Assembly: GCF_030551875.1 (NCBI RefSeq)
Contig: NZ_JAUOZU010000013.1
Location: forward strand, 1-64,000
Length of the DNA stretch: 64,000 nt
Source of the DNA: Fluviirhizobium alvei
GTDB taxonomy: Bacteria; Pseudomonadota; Alphaproteobacteria; Rhizobiales; Rhizobiaceae
Direction of reading: 5' to 3'
Below the pieces are notes generated by a model, which was not told where the DNA came from, searched no databases, and saw only the letters and a list, made by a program, of their open reading frames with translations. The translations under genes were made by a program, and so were the position numbers. Of the stretch, positions 16,928-24,675 are shown piece by piece (within the stretch, counting starts at the first letter, position 1; each line of letters begins with the position of its first letter).

Positions 16928-17227
16928 TCAGGCTGCGGTGCCGGCATTCGCCGGCAGGTAATCGATCGACGGGCCTTCCGCACGAATGCGTTCGCGCATC
17001 CGCTGCGGACGAATGCGACCGTCGACCTCCTCCACGTCGATGAGATTGACGTCGAGCACGAAGTTGTCCGCATAGGCCTGCTTGCCGATGGCTTCCAGGC
17101 GCGCGGCATCTTCCTTGCTGCGCACAATCTCGGCATCGGAGAAAGATTCGCTCCAATCGCCGGAAGCAGCATACCAGACGGTGATACCGTCGGTCAGCCG
17201 GTTGGCCGTCAGAACCTGCAAAGTCAT
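16928..17227 (-). CDS. DUF2849 protein of the sulfite reductase operon
   Basis: 99 residues, DUF2849 family, found in alphaproteobacteria between siroheme synthase and sulfite reductase genes. It contains VLTANRLTDGITVWYAASGDWSE and a C-terminal basic region RIRPQRMRERIR. The start overlaps the cysG stop (ATGA, 17224-17227) and the stop lies 14 bp before cysI, so it is translated with them. Biochemical role unknown; an accessory role for CysI is inferred only from gene context. Confidence 0.85.
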   Translation of the reverse strand: MTLQVLTANRLTDGITVWYAASGDWSESFSDAEIVRSKEDAARLEAIGKQAYADNFVLDVNLIDVEEVDGRIRPQRMRERIRAEGPSIDYLPANAGTAA

Positions 17228-18666
17228 TTCATGCTCCCCGTAAGTACGACCGCATCTTCCTTCTGGCGGGAGAGCGGCAAAGACTGTTCGAAATTGGCGC
17301 CGGCAACCGCCTCGCCGATAATGACCATCACCGGACCATCAAGCTCGACGCGTTCTGCAAGCCCCGGCAGATCCATCAGCGTTCCATGCAGACGGCGCCG
17401 TTCGCGTCGCGACGCATTTTCGACGACGGCGACCGGCGTTTCAGCCGGAAGACCGGCGGCGATCAGACGCTCGGCCACCGAAGCGGCCACACTGCGTCCC
17501 ATATAGACGGCAACGGTGGCGCCGGAGATCGCAAGCGAGGCCCAGTCCGGCAGGGTTTCGCCAAAAAGGTCGTGGCCGGTTGTGAAAACCAGCGACGACG
17601 AAACGCCACGCAACGTCAGCGGCAACTCGAAATCGGCTGCAGCCGCAAGCGCCGACGTGATGCCCGGAACGATTTCATAAGCAATGCCGGCATTGCGCAG
17701 GGCTGTCATTTCCTCGCCGGCCCGGCCGAAGATGAGCGGATCACCGGACTTAAGACGCACGACCCGTTTGCCGGCGCGACCAAGCGCAACCAGCAGATCG
17801 TTGATTTCTTCCTGCGACTTGGAATGGCAGCCCTTGCGCTTTCCAACTGCAAAGCGCTCGGCATCGCGACGTCCGAGATCGACGATCGATGATGGCACGA
17901 GCGCATCATAGACGATCGCATCGGCCTCCATCATCACGCGCTGGGCTCTAAGGGTCAAAAGGTCCTCGGCCCCCGGCCCGGCCCCGACCAGCCAGATGCG
18001 ACCTTCCACGGCATCCATGGATTTCAGAAGCTTTGTCGCATTGCGACGAGCATCGGAGAGATCACCACCTGCAACGGAATCGGCAACCGATCCGGAAAAG
18101 AAACGGCGCCAGAAGATCCGCCGGGCAGCACCGCGCGGCAACAGCTTGTCGACGGCATCGCGATAAAGCATGGCCAGTCGCGCCAGCCTGCCGAGAGACG
18201 GCGAAAGCAACTGATCGATCTGGGCCCGGATCATCTGCGCCAGCACCGGTCCGGCCCCTTCCGTACCGATGGCCACCGCGACAGGCGCGCGATTGACGAT
18301 CGCCGGCGTGAAGAAATCGCAGCATTCCGGTTGATCGACCGCATTGGCCGGGATGCGGAAGGTGCGCGCATCCTCGACGATGGAACGATCGGTATCGGCA
18401 TCACCGGTCGCGGCAAACACGAGCGCGGCATCGGCAAGCAATCCCGCCTCGTAGGCGCGCGCGATGTGATCGATATCGCGCTGGATGACGAGAGACATCA
18501 GGTTCGCTTCGGGTCGATCGGCAATCAGGCCAATGCGCGCGCGCGTATTGAGAAGCAGCCGCACCTTGGCCAGCGCTTCCTCACCATTGCCGACGACAAT
18601 GACGCGCTTTCCCTCGACCTTGAAAAAGGCCGGGAATACGCAAAGCTTTTCGTCCTGGACGCTCAT
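17224..18666 (-). CDS. cysG: Siroheme synthase (trifunctional: methyltransferase, dehydrogenase, ferrochelatase)
   Basis: 480 residues. Residues 1-205 form the precorrin-2 dehydrogenase/ferrochelatase domain (FPAFFKVEGKRVIVVGNGEEALAKVRLLL); residues about 220-460 form the uroporphyrinogen-III C-methyltransferase domain (IWLVGAGPGAEDLLTLRAQR, VRLKSGDPLIFGRAGEE, IVPGITSALAAAA). It makes siroheme for CysI and its intermediate precorrin-2 can also feed the cobalamin genes in this window. First gene of the operon; ATG at 18664-18666. Confidence 0.94.
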   Translation of the reverse strand: MSVQDEKLCVFPAFFKVEGKRVIVVGNGEEALAKVRLLLNTRARIGLIADRPEANLMSLVIQRDIDHIARAYEAGLLADAALVFAATGDADTDRSIVEDARTFRIPANAVDQPECCDFFTPAIVNRAPVAVAIGTEGAGPVLAQMIRAQIDQLLSPSLGRLARLAMLYRDAVDKLLPRGAARRIFWRRFFSGSVADSVAGGDLSDARRNATKLLKSMDAVEGRIWLVGAGPGAEDLLTLRAQRVMMEADAIVYDALVPSSIVDLGRRDAERFAVGKRKGCHSKSQEEINDLLVALGRAGKRVVRLKSGDPLIFGRAGEEMTALRNAGIAYEIVPGITSALAAAADFELPLTLRGVSSSLVFTTGHDLFGETLPDWASLAISGATVAVYMGRSVAASVAERLIAAGLPAETPVAVVENASRRERRRLHGTLMDLPGLAERVELDGPVMVIIGEAVAGANFEQSLPLSRQKEDAVVLTGSMK

Positions 18667-18946
18667 CGGGCAACCCTATTGCGGAGATGCTGCACTATCG
18701 TCTTTAAATCGCCAAATATGAAGAAACAGGAATCCGGCTTTCTCCAAACGACTATATTGTTTTTCTCGGAATGCGCAGGAAAAGAGGAAATCCGCCCGAC
18801 CACCGGCGCTTGCTTGGCAAAACGCAATTTGGGGGAAAACCGCCTGTGCTTCCACCGCTTTGTTTCCTTTTCGACTTTCGACGTCTTTTCAGCCGGTGGG
18901 ACATCGGCTTACATGCTCTCTCCCGCCGCTGTTTTCCGGAGCCCGC

Positions 18947-19546
18947 ATGTACTTCGACCACGCCCCCGCTGATCTTCTGTCGCGCCTGCTTTCGGTGATG
19001 GAAAACGACATCCTGCCGCTGACGACTCGTGGCGTTGCCGCTGGCAACAAGGTGTTCGGAGCCGCCCTTCTGAGAAAATCCGATCTCTCGCTGGTGATCG
19101 CCGAAACCAACAACGAACTCGAAAATCCGCTCTGGCATGGCGAGGTCCACGCGCTCAAGCGTTTCTATGAGCTGGGAGAACGGCCGGACACCAGGGATCT
19201 GATCTTTCTGTCGACGCACGAACCCTGCACCATGTGCATGTCGGCAATCACCTGGGCCGGCTTTGACAATTTCTTCTATTTCTTCAGCCATGAGGACAGC
19301 CGTGATGCTTTCGCGATCCCGCATGACCTGAAGATCCTCAAGGAAGTGTTCGGCCTCGAACCAGGCGGTTACCGCCGCAATAATGCCTTCTGGCACAGCG
19401 CCTGGATTGCCGATCTTCTGGCCACGACTACGGCAGAGGAACGTGCCGGTTTTGCGGCGCGCATCGAAGCGATCAAGGCGCAATATGCGGAACTGTCAAA
19501 CCTTTACCAGTCGTCCAAGGACGCCAATTCCATTCCGCTGAACTGA
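18947..19546 (+). CDS. Cytidine/deoxycytidylate deaminase-family protein
   Basis: 199 residues with the zinc-dependent deaminase signature: WHGEVHAL (the H-x-E motif) at about 62-70 and HEPCTMCMSAITWAG (the PCxxC motif) at about 91-105. The substrate (a nucleoside, guanine or other aminated base) cannot be told from sequence alone. ATG at 18947 follows GGAG by 5 bases; the longer frame has no such site. The stop lies 5 bp before mazG, suggesting a two-gene unit for nucleotide housekeeping. Confidence 0.82.
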   Translation: MYFDHAPADLLSRLLSVMENDILPLTTRGVAAGNKVFGAALLRKSDLSLVIAETNNELENPLWHGEVHALKRFYELGERPDTRDLIFLSTHEPCTMCMSAITWAGFDNFFYFFSHEDSRDAFAIPHDLKILKEVFGLEPGGYRRNNAFWHSAWIADLLATTTAEERAGFAARIEAIKAQYAELSNLYQSSKDANSIPLN

Positions 19547-19551
19547 GCGCC

Positions 19552-20373
19552 ATGAAACCCTCAAAGGATATCACGCGCCTGATCGAGATCATGGCAGCTC
19601 TCCGGACCCCGGTGACCGGCTGCCCATGGGATCTTGAACAGGATTTCGAAAGCATCAAGCCCTACACGCTTGAGGAAGCCTACGAGGTGGCCGATGCGAT
19701 CGAACGCAAGGATCTCGACGATCTTCGCGAAGAGCTCGGCGACCTGCTCCTTCAAGTGGTCTTCCATGCCCGGATGGCCGAGGAACAGGGCGAATTCGGC
19801 TTCGGCGATGTTGTGGATGCGATCACGACCAAAATGATCCGCCGTCATCCGCATGTCTTTGCCCGCTCGGAGGCCGATACGCCCGATGCGGTAAAGGCCC
19901 AGTGGGACAGGATCAAGGCCGAGGAAAAGAAGGAGCGTGCAGAACGGCGCGCCCGACGGGGCCTGAGCGAGAATTTCAAGGAAGGCCATCTCGGCACAGT
20001 TCCGCGCGCCATGCCCGCGCTCGTCGAGGCGCTGAAATTGCAGCAACAGGCCGCCAAGGTCGGCTTCGACTGGTCCGAACCCGAACCGATCCTCGACAAG
20101 ATCGAAGAGGAAATCGGCGAATTCCGTCAGGCTCTCGCAAGCGGCGACAAGGGCCGCATTGCCGATGAACTTGGGGATCTGATCTTCGCCGCCGTCAATC
20201 TCGGGCGCCATGCGGGCGTGGAACCGGAAATGGCTGTTCGCGGGACAAACACCAAATTCCGCCGCCGCTTTGGCCATATCGAGCGGGCGCTATCGGCAAA
20301 AGGCACCTCGCTTGCCGACGCAACGCTCGACGAGATGGAAGCGCTCTGGCAAGAGGCCAAGACGGACGAGTAG
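19552..20373 (+). CDS. mazG: Nucleoside triphosphate pyrophosphohydrolase
   Basis: 273 residues, MazG family with two all-alpha domains. It hydrolyses (d)NTPs to monophosphate and pyrophosphate, a house-cleaning activity. Both copies of the metal-binding ExxE...ExxD pattern are visible: LEEAYEVADAIE with REELGDLLLQVVFHARM in the first domain (about 40-75) and EEIGEFRQAL with DELGDLIFAAVNLGRH in the second. The opening CPWDLEQDFESIKPYTLEE is the family hallmark. It is 5 bp behind the deaminase gene. Confidence 0.94.
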   Translation: MKPSKDITRLIEIMAALRTPVTGCPWDLEQDFESIKPYTLEEAYEVADAIERKDLDDLREELGDLLLQVVFHARMAEEQGEFGFGDVVDAITTKMIRRHPHVFARSEADTPDAVKAQWDRIKAEEKKERAERRARRGLSENFKEGHLGTVPRAMPALVEALKLQQQAAKVGFDWSEPEPILDKIEEEIGEFRQALASGDKGRIADELGDLIFAAVNLGRHAGVEPEMAVRGTNTKFRRRFGHIERALSAKGTSLADATLDEMEALWQEAKTDE

Positions 20374-20390
20374 GAGACCTCCCTCGGTTC

Positions 20391-20495
20391 GTCATCCCCG
20401 GCCTTGTGCCGAGGATCTGCCAAGTCCCGCCAGACAAGCGACGTTGCGATCCGGATTGTGCGGCAGCAGATGGTCGGGACGGGCCCGGCCATGAC
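20391..20495. repeat. RIME-like palindromic intergenic repeat
   Basis: A 105-bp element in the mazG-hflX gap. Its ends are imperfect inverted copies: the left arm begins GTCATCCCCGGCCTTGTGCC and the right arm, read on the other strand, begins GTCATGGCCGGGCCCGTCCC; both continue to ATCTGC. Such GTCATCC-CGG palindromes of about 100 bp between genes are typical of the Rhizobium intergenic mosaic elements (RIMEs). Membership is inferred from memory of the family, not from a search. Confidence 0.6.
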
Positions 20496-20551
20496 GGAGA
20501 GGGTACGTTACAGCCACGACAGCCGTACCAACGGGCAAATAGACGGGTGCC

Positions 20552-21865
20552 TCAATCTTCCCAGGGCGCTTTCGGCGGTACCTTGGCAGTGCCGAGCTTG
20601 CGTTCCATTTCCATCGCCTCGTTTTCGGCAAGACGCACATCAAGGCTCACCGAACCATCCTCGCGATCCTCGCGCGCATCGACGATCGAATGTTCGTAGA
20701 ACCAGGAAAGCATCGAGAGCTTTTCGGGTGGCAGCACGACGGTGACTTCGCTCATCACACCGGACAGGCGATCGCCAATCAGGTTGAGAAGCCGGTCCAC
20801 CCCCTCGCCCGTCACGGCTGAGACGGCAATCGTGTTCGCCGTTGCTTCGGCCTTCTGCGCGATCGCCTCGCGCGCTTCCGGCTCCAGCCGGTCGATCTTG
20901 TTCCAGACTTCGATGATCCGCTTGTCCTTGTCGGCATCCTCGATGCCGAGATCGGTGAGGATCCGCAGCACATCCTGCGCCTGTGCGACATTGTCCGGAT
21001 CGGACATATCGCGCACATGCAGGATGAGATCGGCTTCGAGAACCTCTTCGAGCGTCGCACGGAAGGCAGCGACCAGATGGGTCGGCAGGTTGGAAATGAA
21101 ACCGACCGTATCGGACAGGATGATCATGCGGCCATGCGGCAGCTTGATGCGCCGGAGCGTTGGATCGAGCGTGGCAAACAACATGTCTTCGGCCATGACG
21201 CCGGCACCGGTCAGGCGGTTGAACAGGGTCGATTTTCCGGCATTGGTGTAACCGGCCAGAGCAACGATCGGATGTGGCACCTTCTTGCGTTTAGCGCGAT
21301 GGAGCTGGCGCGTCCGCCGGACCTGTTCGAGCTCGCGTTCGAGCCGCACGATCTTGTCCTGCAGAATGCGGCGGTCCGCTTCGATCTGGGTTTCGCCCGG
21401 ACCGCCGAGAAAGCCTGCACCGCCGCGCTGGCGTTCAAGGTGAGTCCAGCTGCGAACCAGCCGGCCCTTCTGGTAGTTGAGATGGGCAAGTTCGACCTGC
21501 AGCGTCCCTTCCTTGGTGGATGCCCGTCGGCCGAAGATTTCCAGAATAAGGCCCGTACGGTCGATAACCTTGGCGTTCCATTCCTTTTCGAGATTGCGCT
21601 GCTGAACCGGTGTCAAGGCGTGGTCGACAATCACAAGTCCGGCATTACCCTCGTCGAGCAGCGTGCCTATTTCCTCGATCTTGCCGGTCCCGATCAGGGT
21701 CGCAGGCCTCGGCTGGTTGACCGGTACGATGACGCCGCCAACAATGTCGAGATCGATGGCACCGGCCAGTCCGACGGCTTCCTCGAGACGGCTTTCGTTC
21801 GAGCGCTGCGGCACGTCGTCCGGCCCTGCCGTCTTAAGCACGGGCACGACAACGACGGCGCGCAT
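20552..21865 (-). CDS. hflX: Ribosome-associated GTPase HflX
   Basis: 437 residues from the ATG at 21865. HflX splits stalled or stressed ribosomes. Domains: N-terminal nucleotide-binding-like domain (1-120, GTGKIEEIGTLL), a coiled linker with the GxGxGE-type segment GGAGFLGGPGETQIEADRR, and the G domain with GYTNAGKSTLFNRL (P-loop), DTVGFISNLP and NKID. The ATG lacks a good ribosome binding site; the same frame continues upstream to an ATT codon (21926-21928) with GGGAG eight bases before it, adding 21 residues. Downstream of hfq, as in most Rhizobiales. Confidence 0.9.
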   Translation of the reverse strand: MRAVVVVPVLKTAGPDDVPQRSNESRLEEAVGLAGAIDLDIVGGVIVPVNQPRPATLIGTGKIEEIGTLLDEGNAGLVIVDHALTPVQQRNLEKEWNAKVIDRTGLILEIFGRRASTKEGTLQVELAHLNYQKGRLVRSWTHLERQRGGAGFLGGPGETQIEADRRILQDKIVRLERELEQVRRTRQLHRAKRKKVPHPIVALAGYTNAGKSTLFNRLTGAGVMAEDMLFATLDPTLRRIKLPHGRMIILSDTVGFISNLPTHLVAAFRATLEEVLEADLILHVRDMSDPDNVAQAQDVLRILTDLGIEDADKDKRIIEVWNKIDRLEPEAREAIAQKAEATANTIAVSAVTGEGVDRLLNLIGDRLSGVMSEVTVVLPPEKLSMLSWFYEHSIVDAREDREDGSVSLDVRLAENEAMEMERKLGTAKVPPKAPWED

Positions 21866-21965
21866 CGAATCGCGCAGCTTCTCGCTTTCAGGAACCAGCG
21901 AATCCTGTGACGTATCTCTTTCGGTAATGGTTCAATCTCCCAATCAGGTCCGAAACCGCATCATA

Positions 21966-21988
21966 TCTTTGGCGGAAATTCCGCCAAA
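21966..21988. repeat. Perfect inverted repeat in the hflX leader
   Basis: CTTTGGCGGAA and its exact reverse complement (21966-21976, 21978-21988) flank one base. It lies between hfq and hflX, some 40-60 bp before the presumed hflX start region, and would form a hairpin in the hflX leader. Confidence 0.6.
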
Positions 21989-22003
21989 GCTCCGAACCTC
22001 TAT

Positions 22004-22035
22004 GCCAAAAGAGCCCGGTCGGGAAGCCGCCGGGC
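22004..22035 (-). terminator. Probable terminator of hfq
   Basis: On the minus strand GCCCGG(CGG)...(CCG)ACCGGGC forms a stem with one bulge, followed by TCTTTTGG. It lies 28 bp after the hfq stop, so hflX may have some transcription of its own or depend on read-through. Confidence 0.6.
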
Positions 22036-22062
22036 CCAAAAAACAGGTTTCGAAACTGGCAA

Positions 22063-22305
22063 TCAGCCGGCCGCGTCTTCGCCTTCGAACATCTGCACCG
22101 GCGAACCGGGCATGATGGTGGAGATCGCATGCTTGTAAACCAGCTGCGAATGACCATCCCGACGAAGAAGTACGCAGAAATTATCGAACGATGTGACGAC
22201 ACCGGTCAACTTGACACCGTTGATCAGAAAGATTGTCAGGGAGATTTTCTGCTTGCGAACTGTATTGAGGAAAAGATCTTGCAGATTTTGAGAACGTTCA
22301 GCCAT
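22063..22305 (-). CDS. hfq: RNA chaperone Hfq
   Basis: 80 residues, full length for alphaproteobacterial Hfq. The Sm1 motif ([37 protein letters not shown]) and Sm2 motif ([10 protein letters not shown]) are complete, including YKHAIS. Hfq forms a hexameric ring that pairs small RNAs with mRNAs. In rhizobia it also affects nitrogen fixation regulators. The short acidic tail EGEDAAG is usual for this class. Confidence 0.97.
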   Translation of the reverse strand: MAERSQNLQDLFLNTVRKQKISLTIFLINGVKLTGVVTSFDNFCVLLRRDGHSQLVYKHAISTIMPGSPVQMFEGEDAAG

Positions 22306-22409
22306 TTGCCCCGCCGCTTCTTAGGTTTTTGCCGGTGGTTTCACCGGATTATGATTGATGCCTCCCAGCGCACCGCTCCCTCAAGCAGCTTGCCTTGATC
22401 GAACAGCTA

Positions 22410-23273
22410 TCAAATCGGAGTCTTTTCCGCAATCTCGAAAAAGGCTTCGCGGATTTTTTGCGTTACGATGCCCGGATGGGCGTTCCCGATCGGTTTTCCG
22501 TCGATTTCCACGATCGGCAGGCAGATGCTCGTGGCCGCGGTAATGAACACTTCACGTGCATTCATCATCTCGTCGCGACTGAACTCCTGTTCGCGGATCT
22601 CGACGCCGAGCCGACTTGCGACGTCCATGAGCGTCGTACGGGTAATCCCGCGCAAAATACCATGCTCTGCCGGTCGCGTGAGGAGGACGCCATCCTTGTC
22701 GACCATCCAGACATTGGTCGCGGCCCCCTCCTTCACCTTACCCTCGCAATCGATATAGATTGCTTCCTGCGCGCCCTTTTCCTTGGCTTCCTGGCGCGCG
22801 AGCACGTTCGGCAACAGGCCGACCGTCTTGATGTCGACCCGATCCCAGCGATTGTCCGTCACAGTGATGGCCTTGAGCCCCTTGGCATTCTTTGCCGCAA
22901 TCACGGAAGGTGCAATCCGCTTGGCGGTGATGACGATCGAGGGACGGGTTCCCTCTGCCGGAAACACATGATCGCGCGGAGCAACGCCGCGCGTGACCTG
23001 CAGATAGAACATACCTTCGGTAATGCGGTTGCGGCGCAGGACCTGACGGATCACATGGATGAGCGAACCGCGATGCATCGGCCAGTCGATCCGCAATTCC
23101 TTAAGCGAGCGATCGAGCCGGTCGAGATGGCGGCTGAGATCGACGATCACGCCTTCGCGCACCTGGCAGACTTCATAGACGCCATCGGCGAACTGATAAC
23201 CGCGATCCTCGACATGGATCATGGCGTCGCCATGGGGGACATAGGCTCCGTTGACATAGGCAATGCGCGACAT
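22410..23273 (-). CDS. dat: D-amino-acid aminotransferase (class IV, PLP)
   Basis: 287 residues of fold-type IV aminotransferases. Such enzymes convert D-alanine and 2-oxoglutarate to pyruvate and D-glutamate, supplying D-amino acids for peptidoglycan. Seen: YVNGAYVPHGDAMIHVEDRGYQFADGVYE at the N-terminus (split here as a family opening), the PLP-lysine region RVDIKTVGLLPNVLARQEA, and EGAATNVWMVDKDGVLLTRP. It is very close behind ntrX in gene order (ntrX stop to this gene start, 38 bp), likely in the same transcript. A branched-chain substrate is a lesser possibility. Confidence 0.88.
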   Translation of the reverse strand: MSRIAYVNGAYVPHGDAMIHVEDRGYQFADGVYEVCQVREGVIVDLSRHLDRLDRSLKELRIDWPMHRGSLIHVIRQVLRRNRITEGMFYLQVTRGVAPRDHVFPAEGTRPSIVITAKRIAPSVIAAKNAKGLKAITVTDNRWDRVDIKTVGLLPNVLARQEAKEKGAQEAIYIDCEGKVKEGAATNVWMVDKDGVLLTRPAEHGILRGITRTTLMDVASRLGVEIREQEFSRDEMMNAREVFITAATSICLPIVEIDGKPIGNAHPGIVTQKIREAFFEIAEKTPI

Positions 23274-23310
23274 CGAAAATTCCTGGTGATTGAGAATGGG
23301 ATAGAATGGT

Positions 23311-24675
23311 TCAGACGCCGAGCGACTTCAGCTTGCGATGAAGCGCAGACCGTTCCATGCCGACAAATTCCGCGGTTCTGGAGATATTGCCGCCGAACCG
23401 GTTGATTTGTGCGATCAGGTAATCGCGCTCGAACATTTCTCGGGCCTCTCGCAGCGGTAACGTCATGATATGCTGGTCACCGGTCGATGACACTTTCGGC
23501 ATCGTGTCGAGCACGTCGGATGGCAGCATGTCAGCGGTGATCGGCTTATCCTGTCCGTCCGACTGCGCCAGAATGAGCAGTCGCTCGATGATGTTGCGCA
23601 GCTGGCGAAGGTTGCCCGGCCAGTCATGCGCCTGCAGGATCGCCAGCGCATCGTCACCGATCCGCCTTGCGCGAATGCCGGCATGTTCGGAGATCTGCCG
23701 CATGAAAATATCGACAAGGAACGGGATATCCTCGCGCCGGTCCGACAGCGCCGGCACCCGCACCGGCACGACCGACAGCCGGTGATAGAGATCCTCGCGG
23801 AAGCGGCCTTCGGCAATCATGCTTTCGAGATTGAGAGCCGTCGATGAAATGATGCGCACATCCACCTTCACCCGTTTGGAACCGCCAACCCTTTCGAATT
23901 GCTGGTCCACCAGCACGCGCAGGATCTTGTTCTGCGTTTCACGCGGCATTTCGCCAATTTCGTCGAGATAGAGAATGCCGCGATGCGCTTCCTCGAGCGC
24001 ACCAATGCGCCGCGGCTGGCCCGGCATGCCTTCGGTCCCGAACAGGGCGATCTCCATCCGGTCGGGCGTGATCGTCGCCGCATTGAGTGCGACGAACGGA
24101 CCATTGGCGCGGCTGGATTTCTTGTGGATCAGACGCGCCACCAGTTCTTTGCCTGAGCCTGATGGCCCGAAAATCATCACACGACTGTTGGTGGGCGCGA
24201 TCTTGTCGATCGTCTGACGGAGCTGGGAGACAGCGACCGAGGTGCCGACGAGATCGGCCGCATCGCCCGATCGCTTCTTGAGTTCCTTGACTTCCTTCTT
24301 GAGCTGCGAATTCTCAAGCGCACGCTCGGCAATCAGGATCAGCCGGTCGGCCTTGAACGGCTTTTCGATAAAGTCGTAGGCGCCGCGCCGAATGGCATTG
24401 ACCGCCATCTCGATATTGCCATGTCCGGAGATCATCACAACCGGCAGTTCGGGATGCCGGCTTTTCAGTTCGTCGAGAAGCCCCAATCCGTCCAGCCGGC
24501 TGCCCTTCATCCAGACATCGAGGAAGACGAGACGCGGCACGCGATCGGAAATCGCGGCAAGCGCACTGTCGCTATCGTGTGCGGTACGGGTTTCGTGTCC
24601 TTCATCGGAGAGGATACCCGAAACGATTTCGCGGATATCCTGTTCGTCATCGACCACCAAAATATCAGACGCCAT
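23311..24675 (-). CDS. ntrX: Nitrogen assimilation response regulator NtrX
   Basis: 454 residues. Receiver domain (1-120, phospho-acceptor Asp in LVFLDVWMKGSRLDG), AAA+ ATPase domain (about 135-370, Walker A FGPSGSGKELVARLIH, Walker B GILYLDEIGEM) and a C-terminal Fis-type helix-turn-helix (NISRTAEFVGMERSALHRKLKSLGV). The sigma-54 contact loop GAFTGA is replaced by TEGMPGQPRR, so it is not expected to activate sigma-54 promoters in the classical way. The start overlaps the ntrY stop by 11 bp, so the pair is translationally coupled. Confidence 0.95.
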   Translation of the reverse strand: MASDILVVDDEQDIREIVSGILSDEGHETRTAHDSDSALAAISDRVPRLVFLDVWMKGSRLDGLGLLDELKSRHPELPVVMISGHGNIEMAVNAIRRGAYDFIEKPFKADRLILIAERALENSQLKKEVKELKKRSGDAADLVGTSVAVSQLRQTIDKIAPTNSRVMIFGPSGSGKELVARLIHKKSSRANGPFVALNAATITPDRMEIALFGTEGMPGQPRRIGALEEAHRGILYLDEIGEMPRETQNKILRVLVDQQFERVGGSKRVKVDVRIISSTALNLESMIAEGRFREDLYHRLSVVPVRVPALSDRREDIPFLVDIFMRQISEHAGIRARRIGDDALAILQAHDWPGNLRQLRNIIERLLILAQSDGQDKPITADMLPSDVLDTMPKVSSTGDQHIMTLPLREAREMFERDYLIAQINRFGGNISRTAEFVGMERSALHRKLKSLGV

